Source of the DNA: Polaromonas sp. OV174
GTDB lineage: Bacteria > Pseudomonadota > Gammaproteobacteria > Burkholderiales > Burkholderiaceae_C
Length of the DNA: 64,000 bases
Direction: 5' to 3'
Assembly (NCBI RefSeq): GCF_900112285.1
Contig: NZ_FOKZ01000003.1
Coordinates: 186,001 to 250,000 of the forward strand
In this document: one piece after another, positions 1-9,057 of the stretch
How the letters are laid out: each line of letters begins with the position of its first letter
Numbering within the stretch: the stretch's first letter is position 1
Notes under the pieces: model-generated
Told to the model about the DNA's origin: nothing
The model's database searches: none
What the model saw: only the letters and a program-made list of their open reading frames with translations
Made by a program: the position numbers and the translations under genes

Positions 1-70
1 GCTTTTTGCGCCCATTGCTTATGGCCTGCAAGGCTTTTTTCCTTAAAAAATGCCGGCCGCACGGCCAGCC

Positions 71-847
71 TCAGTCGCCCTGCTTGCGCCTGAACACCAG
101 TCTATCGATCTCGGAGACGCTGGGCTCGAAACGATAGCCTTCGGCCTCGAAGTCCTTCAGCTTCTTGACGCCGAGCAGCTGGTTCTCGATCGCGTAGCGC
201 ACCATCAGGCCGCGGGCGCGCTTGGCATGGAAGCTGATGATTTTGTACTTGCCGCCTTTGAAGTCCTGAAACACGCAGTTCACCACGCGGGCCTTCAGCG
301 CCTTGCGGTCCACCGCCTTGAAATACTCTTCGCTGGCCAGATTGACGATGAGCGGCGAGGCATCGGCCGCGGCGCGCTCGTTGAGGTAGTCAGAAATCTG
401 CGAGCCCCAGAACTGATACAGGTTTTTGCCGCGCTCGGTGGCCAGCGCCGTGCCCATCTCCAGGCGATAGGGCTGCATCCAGTCGAGCGGACGCAGCACG
501 CCGTAAAGCCCGCTGAGAATGCACAGATGCTGCTGCGCCCAGTCCAGTTGCTGCGCATCCAGGCTTTTGGCGTCCAGCCCGCCATAGACATCGCCATTGA
601 AGGCCAGCACCGCCTGCTTGGAGTTTTTTGCCGTGAATTTGGGCGACCAGGCCTCATAGCGCGCCACGTTCAGGCCAGACAGCGCATCCGACAGCTTCAT
701 CAGGCTGCCTATGTCCTGCGGTGTCTTGGTCTTGAGCACCTCAATCAACTCGGCCGACTGGCGCGTGAACAGGGGCTGGGTGTGGGTGGCCACATGGGGC
801 GGGGTGTCGTAGTCCAGCGCTTTGGCTGGCGAGAGTAAAAACAGCAT
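71..847 (-). CDS. yaaA: Peroxide stress protein YaaA (DUF328/UPF0246)
   Basis: The 258-residue product matches the YaaA family in length and in its N-terminal signature MLFLLSPAK. A basic segment near residue 210 (KAKRARGLM) and the conserved stretch PLDWMQPYRLEMGT around residue 120 also fit. In E. coli YaaA lowers free intracellular iron during hydrogen peroxide stress and so limits Fenton damage; the fold binds DNA in vitro. These functional statements are family knowledge. The ATG start has no strong Shine-Dalgarno. The gene is divergent from valS with about 200 bp between them, so it is probably transcribed alone. No OxyR site was recognised by eye. Confidence 0.9.
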   Translation of the reverse strand: MLFLLSPAKALDYDTPPHVATHTQPLFTRQSAELIEVLKTKTPQDIGSLMKLSDALSGLNVARYEAWSPKFTAKNSKQAVLAFNGDVYGGLDAKSLDAQQLDWAQQHLCILSGLYGVLRPLDWMQPYRLEMGTALATERGKNLYQFWGSQISDYLNERAAADASPLIVNLASEEYFKAVDRKALKARVVNCVFQDFKGGKYKIISFHAKRARGLMVRYAIENQLLGVKKLKDFEAEGYRFEPSVSEIDRLVFRRKQGD

Positions 848-1049
848 GGATGTGAGTTCTTCTGAGCAGGCAAAGGCCAGACTTTACGACAGCCACGGGC
901 TGCCAGGGTAGGGGCGGCCATCAAAGCCCTGCCGGCCGGAACGGCGGCCAGAGGCGGCGGTGGCACCAGTCGAATAAAATCAGGCCTACGCTTGCCCATC
1001 TCACTCCAACCCAAGGCGGCATCCCTGCGATGTCGTTTTTTATTGCCCC

Positions 1050-3974
1050 ATGACTGAAGCTGCCATTCCTACGCCCGCCGCCCCCGCTCCCGATGCCACC
1101 AAGGTGTTTGCTCCCACACCGGGGCTGGACAGCCTGGCCAAGTCCTTCGAGCCTGCGGCCATTGAAGCCCAATGGGGCCCGCTGTGGGAGCAAAGCGGCC
1201 AGTACGAGCCCACGCTGGACGCCAGCAAGCCCTCCTTTGCCATCCAGTTACCGCCACCCAATGTGACCGGCACCTTGCACATGGGCCACGCCTTCAACCA
1301 GACCATCATGGATTCGCTGGCGCGCTACCACCGCATGAAGGGCGACAACACGCTGTGGGTGCCCGGCACCGACCACGCCGGCATCGCCACGCAAATCGTG
1401 GTGGAGCGCAAGCTGCAAGGCGAAGGCAAAAGCCGTCACGACCTGGGCCGCAAGAACTTTGTCGCCAAGATCTGGGAGTGGAAGGAAGAGTCCGGCTCCA
1501 CCATCACGCGCCAGATGCGCCGCATGGGCGACTCGGTGGCCTGGAAGCACGAGTACTTCACCATGGACCCCAAGATGTCCAAGGTCGTCACCTCGACCTT
1601 TGTGCAGCTCTACGAACAAGGCCTGATCTACCGCGGCAAGCGCCTAGTCAACTGGGACCCGGTGCTGAAATCGGCGGTGAGCGACCTGGAAGTGGAAAAC
1701 GAAGAGCGCAACAGCTTCATGTGGCACATTGAATACCCCTTCAGTGATGGCCCGCAAACCGCCGCCGACGGCACGCCAATGCGCGGCATGCACATTGCCA
1801 CCACGCGCCCGGAAACCATGCTGGCCGATGGCGCGCTGGCGGTTCACCCCGACGACGAGCGCTACCAGCACCTGATCGGCAAGATGGTCGACCTGCCGCT
1901 GTGCGACCGCCAGATTCCGGTGATTGCCGACACCTACGTGGACCCGGCCTTTGGCAGCGGCTGCGTCAAGATCACCGGCGCGCATGACTTCAATGACTAC
2001 CAGGTGGCATTGCGCCACAAGCTGGCGCTGATCACCATCTTCACGCTGGACGCCAAGATCAACGAAAACGGCCCGCTGCCATACCAGGGCCTGGACCGCT
2101 ACGACTGCCGCAAGGCGGTCTTGATGGATCTGGAAGAGCAGGGTTTTCTGGAAAAAGCCGTGCCGCACAAAAACATGGTGCCGGTCTGCACCCGCACCGG
2201 CCAGGTGGTCGAGCCCATGCTGACCGACCAGTGGTTTGTCGCCGTCAACAAAGTTTCAGAGCAAGACCCGACCGGCAAGTCGATTGCGCAAAAAGCCATT
2301 GATGCGGTGGACAGCGGCGCCGTCAAGTTCGTGCCCGAGCAGTGGGTCAACACCTACAACCAGTGGATGGGCAACATCCAGGACTGGTGCATCTCGCGCC
2401 AGCTATGGTGGGGCCACCAGATCCCGGCCTGGTATGACGAAGACGGCAAGGTCTATGTCGCCACCGATGAAGCCGCCGCCCAGGCCCAGGCGCCCGGCAA
2501 AAAGCTCACGCGCGACGAAGACGTGCTCGATACCTGGTACTCCTCGGCGCTGGTGCCCTTCTCTTCGCTGGGCTGGCCCGAGAAGACCAAGGAACTCGAT
2601 CTGTTCCTGCCCTCCAGCGTGCTGGTCACCGGCTACGACATCATCTTCTTCTGGGTTGCCCGGATGATCATGATGACCACGCATTTCACCGGCCAGGTAC
2701 CCTTCAAGCATGTCTACATCCATGGCCTGGTGAAAGACTCGCACGGCAAGAAGATGAGTAAGTCCGAGGGCAATGTGCTGGACCCAGTGGATCTGATCGA
2801 CGGCATCGAACTGGCGCCGCTGCTGGACAAGCGCTCACAAGGCCTGCGCAAGCCCGAAACGGCGCCGCAGGTGCGCAAGAACACCGAAAAGGAATTCCCG
2901 GCCGGTATTCCGGGCTACGGCGCCGACGCTCTGCGCTTTACCTTTGCCTCGCTGGCCAGCCTGGGTCGCAGCATCAACTTCGACAGCAAGCGCTGCGAGG
3001 GCTATCGCAACTTCTGCAACAAGCTCTGGAACGCCACCCGCTTCACCTTGATGAACTGCGAAGGCCAGGACTGCGGCCTGCAAGAACACAGCAAAGAGCA
3101 ATGCGCGCCTGGCGGCGAATTTGAAAACTATCTTGATTTCTCGCAGGCCGACCGCTGGATCTCATCGACCATGCAGCGCGTCGAAGCCGACGTCGCCAAG
3201 GGCTTTGCCGAGTACCGCCTGGACAACGTGGCCGGCAGCATTTACCAGTTCGTCTGGGACGAGTTCTGCGACTGGTACCTGGAAATCGCCAAGGTGCAGA
3301 TCCAGCTCGGCAGCGACGCCCAAAAGCGCGCCACCCGCCGCACGCTGATACGTACGCTGGAAGCCATCATGCGCCTGGCGCACCCGCTGATTCCCTTCAT
3401 CACCGAAGAGCTCTGGCAAAAAGTGGCGCCCGTCGCCGGCAGGGCCGGTAAGTTCATCGGCATGGCGGCCTACCCGCAAAGCCAGCCCGAGAAGATTGAT
3501 ACGCAAGCCGAAGCCCATGTGGCCAAGCTCAAGACCCTGGTCGACGCCTGCCGCAACCTGCGCGGCGAAATGAAGGTGTCGCCGGCCACGCGCCTGCCGC
3601 TCTTCGTCGTCGGCGATACCGCCTTCATGACGGCCGCCGCGCCGGCCCTCAAGGCTCTGGCCAAGCTCAGCGAAGTCAAGGTCTTCGATGACCAAGCCGC
3701 CTGGGCCGCCGCCGCCGAAGCTGCGCCCGTGGCGGTGGTGGGCGACGCCCGCGTCTGCCTCTACATGGAAGTCGATGTCGCGGCAGAAAAAGCCCGCCTG
3801 GCCAAGGAGGCCTCCCGCCTGGAAGGCGAGCTGGTCAAGGTCAATGCCAAGCTGGCCAACGAGGCTTTTGTGAACAAGGTACCGCCGGCAGTGCTGGAGC
3901 AAGAGCGCAAGCGCCTGAGCGACTACACGGCCACGCTGGAAAAAATCCGCGAGCAGCTGCTGCGCCTGAAATAA
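1050..3974 (+). CDS. valS: Valine--tRNA ligase
   Basis: This class I aminoacyl-tRNA synthetase charges tRNA-Val with valine. The 974-residue product has the HIGH-type motif as HMGH at residues 77-80 and KMSKS at about 568-572. The CP1 editing domain lies between them, an anticodon-binding domain follows, and the C terminus is a charged coiled-coil arm rich in [18 protein letters not shown]-type heptads. All catalytic signatures are present, so it should be active. The N terminus carries an Ala/Pro-rich extension of about 25 residues before the conserved core; a later start is possible. It is divergent from yaaA and convergent with the 2-hydroxyacid dehydrogenase gene. Confidence 0.97.
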   Translation: MTEAAIPTPAAPAPDATKVFAPTPGLDSLAKSFEPAAIEAQWGPLWEQSGQYEPTLDASKPSFAIQLPPPNVTGTLHMGHAFNQTIMDSLARYHRMKGDNTLWVPGTDHAGIATQIVVERKLQGEGKSRHDLGRKNFVAKIWEWKEESGSTITRQMRRMGDSVAWKHEYFTMDPKMSKVVTSTFVQLYEQGLIYRGKRLVNWDPVLKSAVSDLEVENEERNSFMWHIEYPFSDGPQTAADGTPMRGMHIATTRPETMLADGALAVHPDDERYQHLIGKMVDLPLCDRQIPVIADTYVDPAFGSGCVKITGAHDFNDYQVALRHKLALITIFTLDAKINENGPLPYQGLDRYDCRKAVLMDLEEQGFLEKAVPHKNMVPVCTRTGQVVEPMLTDQWFVAVNKVSEQDPTGKSIAQKAIDAVDSGAVKFVPEQWVNTYNQWMGNIQDWCISRQLWWGHQIPAWYDEDGKVYVATDEAAAQAQAPGKKLTRDEDVLDTWYSSALVPFSSLGWPEKTKELDLFLPSSVLVTGYDIIFFWVARMIMMTTHFTGQVPFKHVYIHGLVKDSHGKKMSKSEGNVLDPVDLIDGIELAPLLDKRSQGLRKPETAPQVRKNTEKEFPAGIPGYGADALRFTFASLASLGRSINFDSKRCEGYRNFCNKLWNATRFTLMNCEGQDCGLQEHSKEQCAPGGEFENYLDFSQADRWISSTMQRVEADVAKGFAEYRLDNVAGSIYQFVWDEFCDWYLEIAKVQIQLGSDAQKRATRRTLIRTLEAIMRLAHPLIPFITEELWQKVAPVAGRAGKFIGMAAYPQSQPEKIDTQAEAHVAKLKTLVDACRNLRGEMKVSPATRLPLFVVGDTAFMTAAAPALKALAKLSEVKVFDDQAAWAAAAEAAPVAVVGDARVCLYMEVDVAAEKARLAKEASRLEGELVKVNAKLANEAFVNKVPPAVLEQERKRLSDYTATLEKIREQLLRLK

Positions 3975-4019
3975 GCGCAAGGTAAACGCAAGCGCCGGGG
4001 GCCCTAAAGCTCCCGGTGG

Positions 4020-5003
4020 TTAGGGCATGAGCGCCATCGGCGACTCCAGCCTCACCGGCGCGCTGGGCGGCGCGTTCACGCCCGCCGCAGGCGTACTCAA
4101 GGCCTCGTGCAGGCGGTGCGCCACGTACCAGCTGGCGCGCAAGCGCGCTTCACGCGTGTGCGAGCTTAGGCGCGGTGTGATGAACAGGTTTTTCAGCCCG
4201 TTGAGTGGCGAGGTCTCGCCCAGAAAACCGGCCTCATGGCCATCAAGGATGCAGGCCTCTATGCGGCCATCGCGCAAAGCCGCCGCCAGCGCCTCCTGCT
4301 CGAACAACTCGCTGCGGCTCAGCCCCACCCACAACTGCTCGGGCTTGCAGGCCGCCAGCAGCTTGGCATTGACAAAACCCTTGAAGCGGCTGGCATACAG
4401 CATCTGCACCGACACCGCATCGGCCTGGCCGATCAGCTCGGGCAAGGACACCGGCTGGATACGCAACCGCTCCCAGAGCGGCGAAGTGTGATGCACGGCC
4501 GGGTCGTAACCGATCAGGCGCACGCCCAGGCCGCTCAGCATGCCGGCCAGCGTCTGCGCCACCGGCGCCAGCCCCAGCATGCCGACCGTGCTGCCGTGAA
4601 GCTCACGCCCCAGTTGGATGGCGGCAGGCCGGCGCCCCATCAAGGACGACACCACACCGCGCCGGTACAGCAGCAACAAGCTGCTCAGCAAATACTCGGC
4701 ATTGGCGCGTACATGAGCGCTGCTGGCATGCACGACCTTGATGCCGCGCGCCTTGCAGGCCTCAAGACCGCTGTTGTCCATGCCCACATGCAGGCGGGCC
4801 ACGGCCTCCAGCCTGGGCAGAAAATCGAGCAGCTCGTGAGTGACGACGGTTTGCCGGGAAAAGACTATGCCCCGGGTCTTGTAGGCAGCCTGACGCAAGG
4901 CCACAAGGTCCTCTGCCAGCTCGGGACGGTATTCCACATGGTGTCTGCTGGCAAGCCAGTCCACGGCCTCGGGCAGCAAGGCGTCAAGAAGTAAGATGTC
5001 CAC
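4020..5003 (-). CDS. Divergent D-isomer specific 2-hydroxyacid dehydrogenase
   Basis: The 327-residue product has the overall layout of the D-2-hydroxyacid dehydrogenase family (SerA/DdlA-like), with a split substrate domain around a Rossmann domain. Two signatures are altered. The NAD-binding glycine motif, normally GxGxxG, reads GLAPVA at 144-149. The catalytic His region, normally TPHxAxxT, reads TPRLSSHT with Arg at about 278. The active-site Arg survives in LSRSE (about 230). It may be a weak or non-catalytic member. The start is chosen as GTG at 5003 because AAGGA lies 9 nt upstream; a TTG at 5012 would be too close to that site. It is divergent from galU. Confidence 0.75.
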   Translation of the reverse strand: MDILLLDALLPEAVDWLASRHHVEYRPELAEDLVALRQAAYKTRGIVFSRQTVVTHELLDFLPRLEAVARLHVGMDNSGLEACKARGIKVVHASSAHVRANAEYLLSSLLLLYRRGVVSSLMGRRPAAIQLGRELHGSTVGMLGLAPVAQTLAGMLSGLGVRLIGYDPAVHHTSPLWERLRIQPVSLPELIGQADAVSVQMLYASRFKGFVNAKLLAACKPEQLWVGLSRSELFEQEALAAALRDGRIEACILDGHEAGFLGETSPLNGLKNLFITPRLSSHTREARLRASWYVAHRLHEALSTPAAGVNAPPSAPVRLESPMALMP

Positions 5004-5120
5004 TTGCGTCAATCCTTATGGTGCAAATTGCTGATTGAGGGTTTGTCCCACACCAAACAAGGCCCAAAGCCGATACGGCGGCCAACACAAACCCGTCACA
5101 CTTTTGTCTTTTCTTTATCA

Positions 5121-6014
5121 ATGTCGATGCCAAAACTCACACTCAACAAAGCGGTATTTCCGGTCGCCGGACTGGGCACCCGCTTTCTGCCCGCCACCAA
5201 GGCCCAGCCCAAGGAAATGCTTCCCGTTGTCGACAAGCCGCTGATCCAGTACGCGGTGGAAGAGGCTTATTCGGCAGGCATTCGTCACATGATTTTTGTA
5301 ACCGGACGCAATAAACGGGCCATCGAAGATCACTTCGATACCGCTTACGAACTGGAGAACGAACTGGAGATGGCCGAAAAGCATGCTTTGCTGGCCCTGG
5401 TGCGCTCCGTTCAGCCCGACGATATGAACTTTGCCTTTGTGCGCCAGCCGCGCTCCCTGGGCCTGGGCCACGCGGTGTTATGTGCCGAACACCTGGTCGG
5501 CAATGAGCCTTTTGCCGTGCTGCTGGCCGATGACCTGATGGTCGGTCCGGCGAGCGGCCCCTCGGTGCTGGCGCAAATGGCGGCGCAGTTCGAGCAGTTG
5601 CAGCAATCCATACTGGCCGTGCAGGAGGTGCCGCTGGAGCAGACGCGCCGCTACGGCATCGTGGCCGGGCAAGACGTGGGCCCAGGCCTGATGAAAGTGC
5701 AAAAAATTGTAGAAAAACCCGCGCCGGAGCTGGCCCCATCGCGCATGGGTGTGGCCGGTCGCTACCTGCTCACACCGGCGATTTTCAAGCACATACGCAG
5801 CCAGACGGCCGGCGTGGGCGGTGAGCTGCAACTCACCGACGGCATCTCCAGCCTGCTGGCCGAAGAGACCGTGTATGCCCTGCAATACCAGGGCAAGCGC
5901 TATGACTGCGGTAGCAAGGAAGGTTTTCTAGAGGCCACCGTCGAACTGGCGCTACAGCATCCGGAAGTCGGCCAGCAGTTTCGCCGCTACCTGAGCGGAC
6001 TCAAACTGGACTAA
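5121..6014 (+). CDS. galU: UTP--glucose-1-phosphate uridylyltransferase
   Basis: GalU makes UDP-glucose from UTP and glucose-1-phosphate, feeding lipopolysaccharide, exopolysaccharide and trehalose pathways. The 297-residue product carries the nucleotidyltransferase loop [11 protein letters not shown] at 17-27, followed by [11 protein letters not shown] with the conserved Lys. Later come [11 protein letters not shown], the metal-site LLADD, IVEKP and the C-terminal [12 protein letters not shown] at 5121 or 5127 are the plausible starts; the reading frame is open further upstream but that stretch is not family-like. The gene converges on tusA across a 66 bp gap that holds an inverted repeat. 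Confidence 0.96.
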   Translation: MSMPKLTLNKAVFPVAGLGTRFLPATKAQPKEMLPVVDKPLIQYAVEEAYSAGIRHMIFVTGRNKRAIEDHFDTAYELENELEMAEKHALLALVRSVQPDDMNFAFVRQPRSLGLGHAVLCAEHLVGNEPFAVLLADDLMVGPASGPSVLAQMAAQFEQLQQSILAVQEVPLEQTRRYGIVAGQDVGPGLMKVQKIVEKPAPELAPSRMGVAGRYLLTPAIFKHIRSQTAGVGGELQLTDGISSLLAEETVYALQYQGKRYDCGSKEGFLEATVELALQHPEVGQQFRRYLSGLKLD

Positions 6015-6037
6015 AGCCTCGATTTAAATGCTTTTGA

Positions 6038-6074
6038 CCGGCCTTGATCGTTTTTAATGAAAAGCCAAGGCCGG
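6038..6074. terminator. Inverted repeat between galU and the TusA gene
   Basis: CCGGCCTTG (6038-6046) pairs with CAAGGCCGG (6066-6074). Inside the loop TTTT and AAAA can pair as well, giving an extended hairpin. It sits in the short gap between two convergent genes, so a shared bidirectional terminator is likely. There is no long U tract on either side. Confidence 0.5.
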
Positions 6075-6080
6075 CAAGGC

Positions 6081-6308
6081 TCAGCGACGCTTCAGTACGT
6101 GAATGAAATCGTTGCCCGCCGTTTGCTGCTCAACCAGCTCGTTACCGGTCTGTTTGGCAAAGGCCTGAAAGTCGCGGGTCGAGCCGGCATCGGTGGAGAC
6201 CACGCGCAAAAGCTGGCCGCTCAGCATTTCAGCCAGGGCTTTCTTGGCTTTCAAAATAGGCAGCGGGCAGTTCAGTCCGCGCGTGTCGAGTTCTTTGTCG
6301 ATGTTCAT
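6081..6308 (-). CDS. TusA/SirA-family sulfurtransferase
   Basis: This 75-residue protein has the TusA fold signature near its N terminus: DTRGLNCPLPILKAKKAL, with the single conserved Cys in the CPxP motif (about residue 14). TusA-like proteins carry persulfide sulfur to tRNA thiolation, molybdopterin or thiosulfate pathways. Which acceptor this one serves cannot be read from the sequence, because the tusBCD relay is absent here. A good AAGGA site precedes the ATG. It lies beside a NUDIX gene and cysM, a loose sulfur-themed neighbourhood. Confidence 0.88.
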   Translation of the reverse strand: MNIDKELDTRGLNCPLPILKAKKALAEMLSGQLLRVVSTDAGSTRDFQAFAKQTGNELVEQQTAGNDFIHVLKRR

Positions 6309-6383
6309 AGCAATCCTTGAATGGTTTTTATTTTAGGCAAGAACAAGGCGGGACCCGGCCCCAAGCCCCTGTTCCGCGTGCAT

Positions 6384-6917
6384 TTATGAGGGGTTTTCAC
6401 CCCAGGCCATAAACGCCGGCTCATGGCCGCGCGAGCGCAGCCAGTCCGCCAGCGCGTAGCCGGTGCTGGACGGCCAGCACTTGAGCTGCTCCAGCTCGTA
6501 AAGCTTGTAATCCACCAGCTCAGGCGACAAGCTCACCTCGCCGGTGCAGACCGCATGATAGGCAATGATGATCTGGTTCATGCGCTGGAAGTCATAAACC
6601 CCGATCAGACTCAAGGCCGTGGCGTCCAGATTGGTTTCTTCCTTGATCTCGCGGGCAATACCGTCCTGCGGCGTTTCGCCCGCCTCCATGAAACCGGTGA
6701 TGAGGGCATACATGCGGCCCGACCAGGCCGCATTGCGCGCCAGCAACACCCGACCCTGGTACTCGACGACCGCCGCCAACACCGGCGTGGGATTGTTCCA
6801 GTGGGTGTAGTCGCAGGCAGGGCAACGCAGGCGTGTCTTCGCCCCACCGTCTTCCATTTGCGACACCATGGCAAGCGGCGTCGCGCAACTCGGGCAAAAC
6901 CGGAATTCGTGGTTCAT
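6384..6917 (-). CDS. NUDIX hydrolase with N-terminal zinc ribbon
   Basis: The 177-residue product begins with a four-cysteine zinc ribbon (CPSC near residue 8, CPAC near 33). A NUDIX domain follows, with the box GFMEAGETPQDGIAREIKEE (about 95-114) close to the GX5EX7REUXEE consensus. This order resembles NudC, but the protein is shorter than NudC (about 260 residues) and lacks its N-terminal domain. The substrate is therefore unknown; a nucleoside diphosphate derivative is likely. The ATG start follows a gap that holds a copy of the dispersed repeat next to cysM. Confidence 0.85.
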   Translation of the reverse strand: MNHEFRFCPSCATPLAMVSQMEDGGAKTRLRCPACDYTHWNNPTPVLAAVVEYQGRVLLARNAAWSGRMYALITGFMEAGETPQDGIAREIKEETNLDATALSLIGVYDFQRMNQIIIAYHAVCTGEVSLSPELVDYKLYELEQLKCWPSSTGYALADWLRSRGHEPAFMAWGENPS

Positions 6918-6950
6918 GAGAGACGGATTGTTTTCACAGATTACTCTGAT

Positions 6951-7000
6951 TTTTATAGCTGGTAGCGCCCATGGGATATGGGCTAGGGGCCAATTTTCTT
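6951..7000 (+). repeat. Dispersed palindromic repeat, copy D
   Basis: This copy contains TTTTATAGCTGGTAGCGCCC, then a spacer, then ATGGGCTAGGGGCC and a T-rich tail. It matches the right half of the family consensus. The left GCTAT arm is missing. It sits between the NUDIX start and the cysM stop. Confidence 0.65.
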
Positions 7001-7005
7001 TTCAA

Positions 7006-7908
7006 TCAGGCGGGGAAGACGCCGGTCGAGAGATAGCGGTCACCACGGTCGCAAACGATGAAGACAATCACCGCGTCTTTCACCGTCTTGGCAATTTCCT
7101 GCGCCACCCAGCAGGCGCCGGCGGCGGAAATACCGGCAAAAATACCTTCTTCGCGCGCCAGCCGGCGGCACATATCTTCGGCGTCAGCCTGGCTGACCAG
7201 CACCAGCTCGTCGACGTTGCTAGGGTCGTAAATCTTGGGCAAATACTCCTGCGGCCATTTGCGTATGCCCGGAATGCGTGAGCCTTCGCTGGGTTGCGCG
7301 CCTATGATTTTGATGGCCGGATTTTTCTCTTTCAGGTAGCGCGAAACTCCGGTAATCGTGCCGGTTGTGCCCATGGCACTGACAAAATGTGTCACCTTGC
7401 CTGACGTATCTGTCCATATTTCGGGCCCCGTGGTCTCGTAATGGACGCGCGGATTGTCGGGATTGGCGAACTGATCGAGCACCCGGCCCTTGCCTTCGCT
7501 TTGCATCTTGTCGGCCAGGTCGCGCGAGTATTCGATGCCGGCGCTCTTGGGCGTCAGGATCAACTCGGCGCCAAAAGCCTTCATGGTCTGGGCGCGCTCT
7601 ATGCTCAGGTCCTCCGGCATGATCAGAATCATGCGATAGCCCTTGATGGCAGCGGCCATGGCCAGCGCGATGCCGGTATTGCCCGAAGTGGCTTCGATCA
7701 GCGTGTCGCCCGGCTTGATGTCGCCGCGCTCTTCGGCGCGCTTGATCATGGCCAGCGCGGGCCTGTCCTTGACGGAGCCGGCCGGGTTGTTGCCCTCCAG
7801 CTTGCCCAGAATGACGTTGCCGCGGGCGGCGTTTTCGGTGGCAGCAATACGCTGCAAAGCGACTAGCGGTGTTTTTCCGATCGCATCTTCAATGGTTGGG
7901 AAGTTCAT
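7006..7908 (-). CDS. cysM: Cysteine synthase B (O-acetylserine sulfhydrylase)
   Basis: This is a PLP enzyme that makes cysteine from O-acetylserine and sulfide or thiosulfate. The PLP lysine is K47 in NPAGSVKDRPA, and the phosphate-binding loop TSGNTG lies near residues 74-79. The C-terminal half has GTTGTITG and PSEGSRIPGIRKW. At 300 residues, with the latter motif, it fits CysM better than CysK. ATG at 7908 begins the conserved MNFPTIEDAIGKTPL; an in-frame GTG nine bases upstream is less likely. tRNA-Leu lies just upstream on the opposite strand. Confidence 0.94.
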   Translation of the reverse strand: MNFPTIEDAIGKTPLVALQRIAATENAARGNVILGKLEGNNPAGSVKDRPALAMIKRAEERGDIKPGDTLIEATSGNTGIALAMAAAIKGYRMILIMPEDLSIERAQTMKAFGAELILTPKSAGIEYSRDLADKMQSEGKGRVLDQFANPDNPRVHYETTGPEIWTDTSGKVTHFVSAMGTTGTITGVSRYLKEKNPAIKIIGAQPSEGSRIPGIRKWPQEYLPKIYDPSNVDELVLVSQADAEDMCRRLAREEGIFAGISAAGACWVAQEIAKTVKDAVIVFIVCDRGDRYLSTGVFPA

Positions 7909-7947
7909 GGTCCACACTGTGCCATAATTTCGTTCTTAGCTTTTATT

Positions 7948-8032
7948 GCCCGGGTGGTGAAATTGGTAGACGCAGGGGACTCAAAATCCCCCGCCGCGAG
8001 GCGTGCCGGTTCGATTCCGGCCCCGGGCACCA
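7948..8032 (+). tRNA. tRNA-Leu (anticodon CAA)
   Basis: This is a full 85 nt type II tRNA with an encoded CCA end. The acceptor stem GCCCGGG pairs with CCCGGGC (8022-8028), followed by discriminator A and CCA. The anticodon stem GGGGA/TCCCC encloses the loop CTCAAAA, which gives anticodon CAA (codon UUG). The long variable arm expected of Leu isoacceptors and the T loop GGTTCGATTCC are present. Confidence 0.97.
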
Positions 8033-8040
8033 AATACCTA

Positions 8041-8079
8041 AAGCCGTCTCTGTTTTCGCAGAGACGGCTTTTTTGTTTT
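8041..8079 (+). terminator. Rho-independent terminator of tRNA-Leu
   Basis: A perfect 12 bp stem AAGCCGTCTCTG / CAGAGACGGCTT surrounds the loop TTTTCG and is followed by a T-rich run. It begins 9 nt after the tRNA CCA end. Confidence 0.92.
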
Positions 8080-8114
8080 AGCCTTGTTTTAGCGCCGCCT
8101 GAAAGTCATCCCCG

Positions 8115-9023
8115 ATGTCCTTGCCAGCACCCCACCCCCAACGCTCCCAACGTTTTGGCCTGGTCGCGCACCGGCGTCACCGCCAGGCCGATAGTGGCCT
8201 GGTGCGCTGGGCCCAGGCCTGCGAGCCGGCGATACGGGCACTGGGCCTGGGCCTGCACGCGGTAGGCGGCACTTACGATGCGCTGGCGCGGGCTGGCCGG
8301 CTTGCCGGCTATGCACCGCTGGTGCGCTATCCCTTTGGCTACGAAGGCGGGCTGATGCGGCTGGTGTCGCATGTGGCGGGCGCTGCCGACCCCAAGGATG
8401 GGCTGGACGGCATGATTTACCTGATAGATCCGGTCGATCCGTCCTCGATTTACCCGGAGGCGCTGGCGCTCAAGCGCCAATGCGTGACGCACGGCAAGCC
8501 CTTTGTCTCCACGCTGGCCGGCGCCACCGAGTGGATCGCCGTGGAACTGGCGCACGCGGGTCTGAACGAGGTCAAGATCGAGGGCGCCGAACGGCTGTTC
8601 GCACTGGAAACGCAGACGCTGGCGCTGATCGCCCACGATGCCTTGAAGGACCGCATGGTCGACTTTGCCGCCACGCATTTCGAGCTGCTTTCCCGCTTTG
8701 CCGGCCGCGTGGCCACCGGCACCACCGGCAGCCGACTCAATGACATGGCCTGGGCGCGCGGCTGGCCCCAGGGCCAGCCCTGGGTCAAGCGTTACCAGAG
8801 CGGCCCGCTGGGCGGCGATGCGCAAATCGCTGAGCTGGTACTGGACAGGCGCTGCCACAAGGTCATCTTCTTCGAGGACCCGCATGTGGCGCGCCAGCAT
8901 GAGGCCGACATCCAGCTGCTGGAGCGCGCGGTCTGCAGCGCCAGCGTGGAAACCACCTGCTTCAACTCGCCGGTGATGGCCCAGCGCTGGGCCCAGGCCT
9001 TGCAGCTACGGCCGACCGCCTGA
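8115..9023 (+). CDS. Tandem methylglyoxal synthase-like protein
   Basis: This 302-residue protein is about twice the length of MgsA (about 150). The C-terminal half (about 165-300) is a recognisable methylglyoxal synthase domain: LALIAHD 169-175, GTTG 202-205, SGPLGGDAQ 229-237 with the catalytic Asp, FFEDP 252-256, and QHEADI 261-266 in place of PHDPDV. The N-terminal half repeats the layout (GLVAHR 15-20, GGTYD 51-55, IYLIDPVDP 101-109), but it lacks GTTG, the GGD Asp and the His/Asp pair. The second domain may convert dihydroxyacetone phosphate to methylglyoxal, while the first looks structural or regulatory. The gene stands alone after the tRNA. Confidence 0.8.
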   Translation: MSLPAPHPQRSQRFGLVAHRRHRQADSGLVRWAQACEPAIRALGLGLHAVGGTYDALARAGRLAGYAPLVRYPFGYEGGLMRLVSHVAGAADPKDGLDGMIYLIDPVDPSSIYPEALALKRQCVTHGKPFVSTLAGATEWIAVELAHAGLNEVKIEGAERLFALETQTLALIAHDALKDRMVDFAATHFELLSRFAGRVATGTTGSRLNDMAWARGWPQGQPWVKRYQSGPLGGDAQIAELVLDRRCHKVIFFEDPHVARQHEADIQLLERAVCSASVETTCFNSPVMAQRWAQALQLRPTA

Positions 9024-9057
9024 CCAGGCACCGGCTTCTGCCGCCCCAGGCGAAGCC

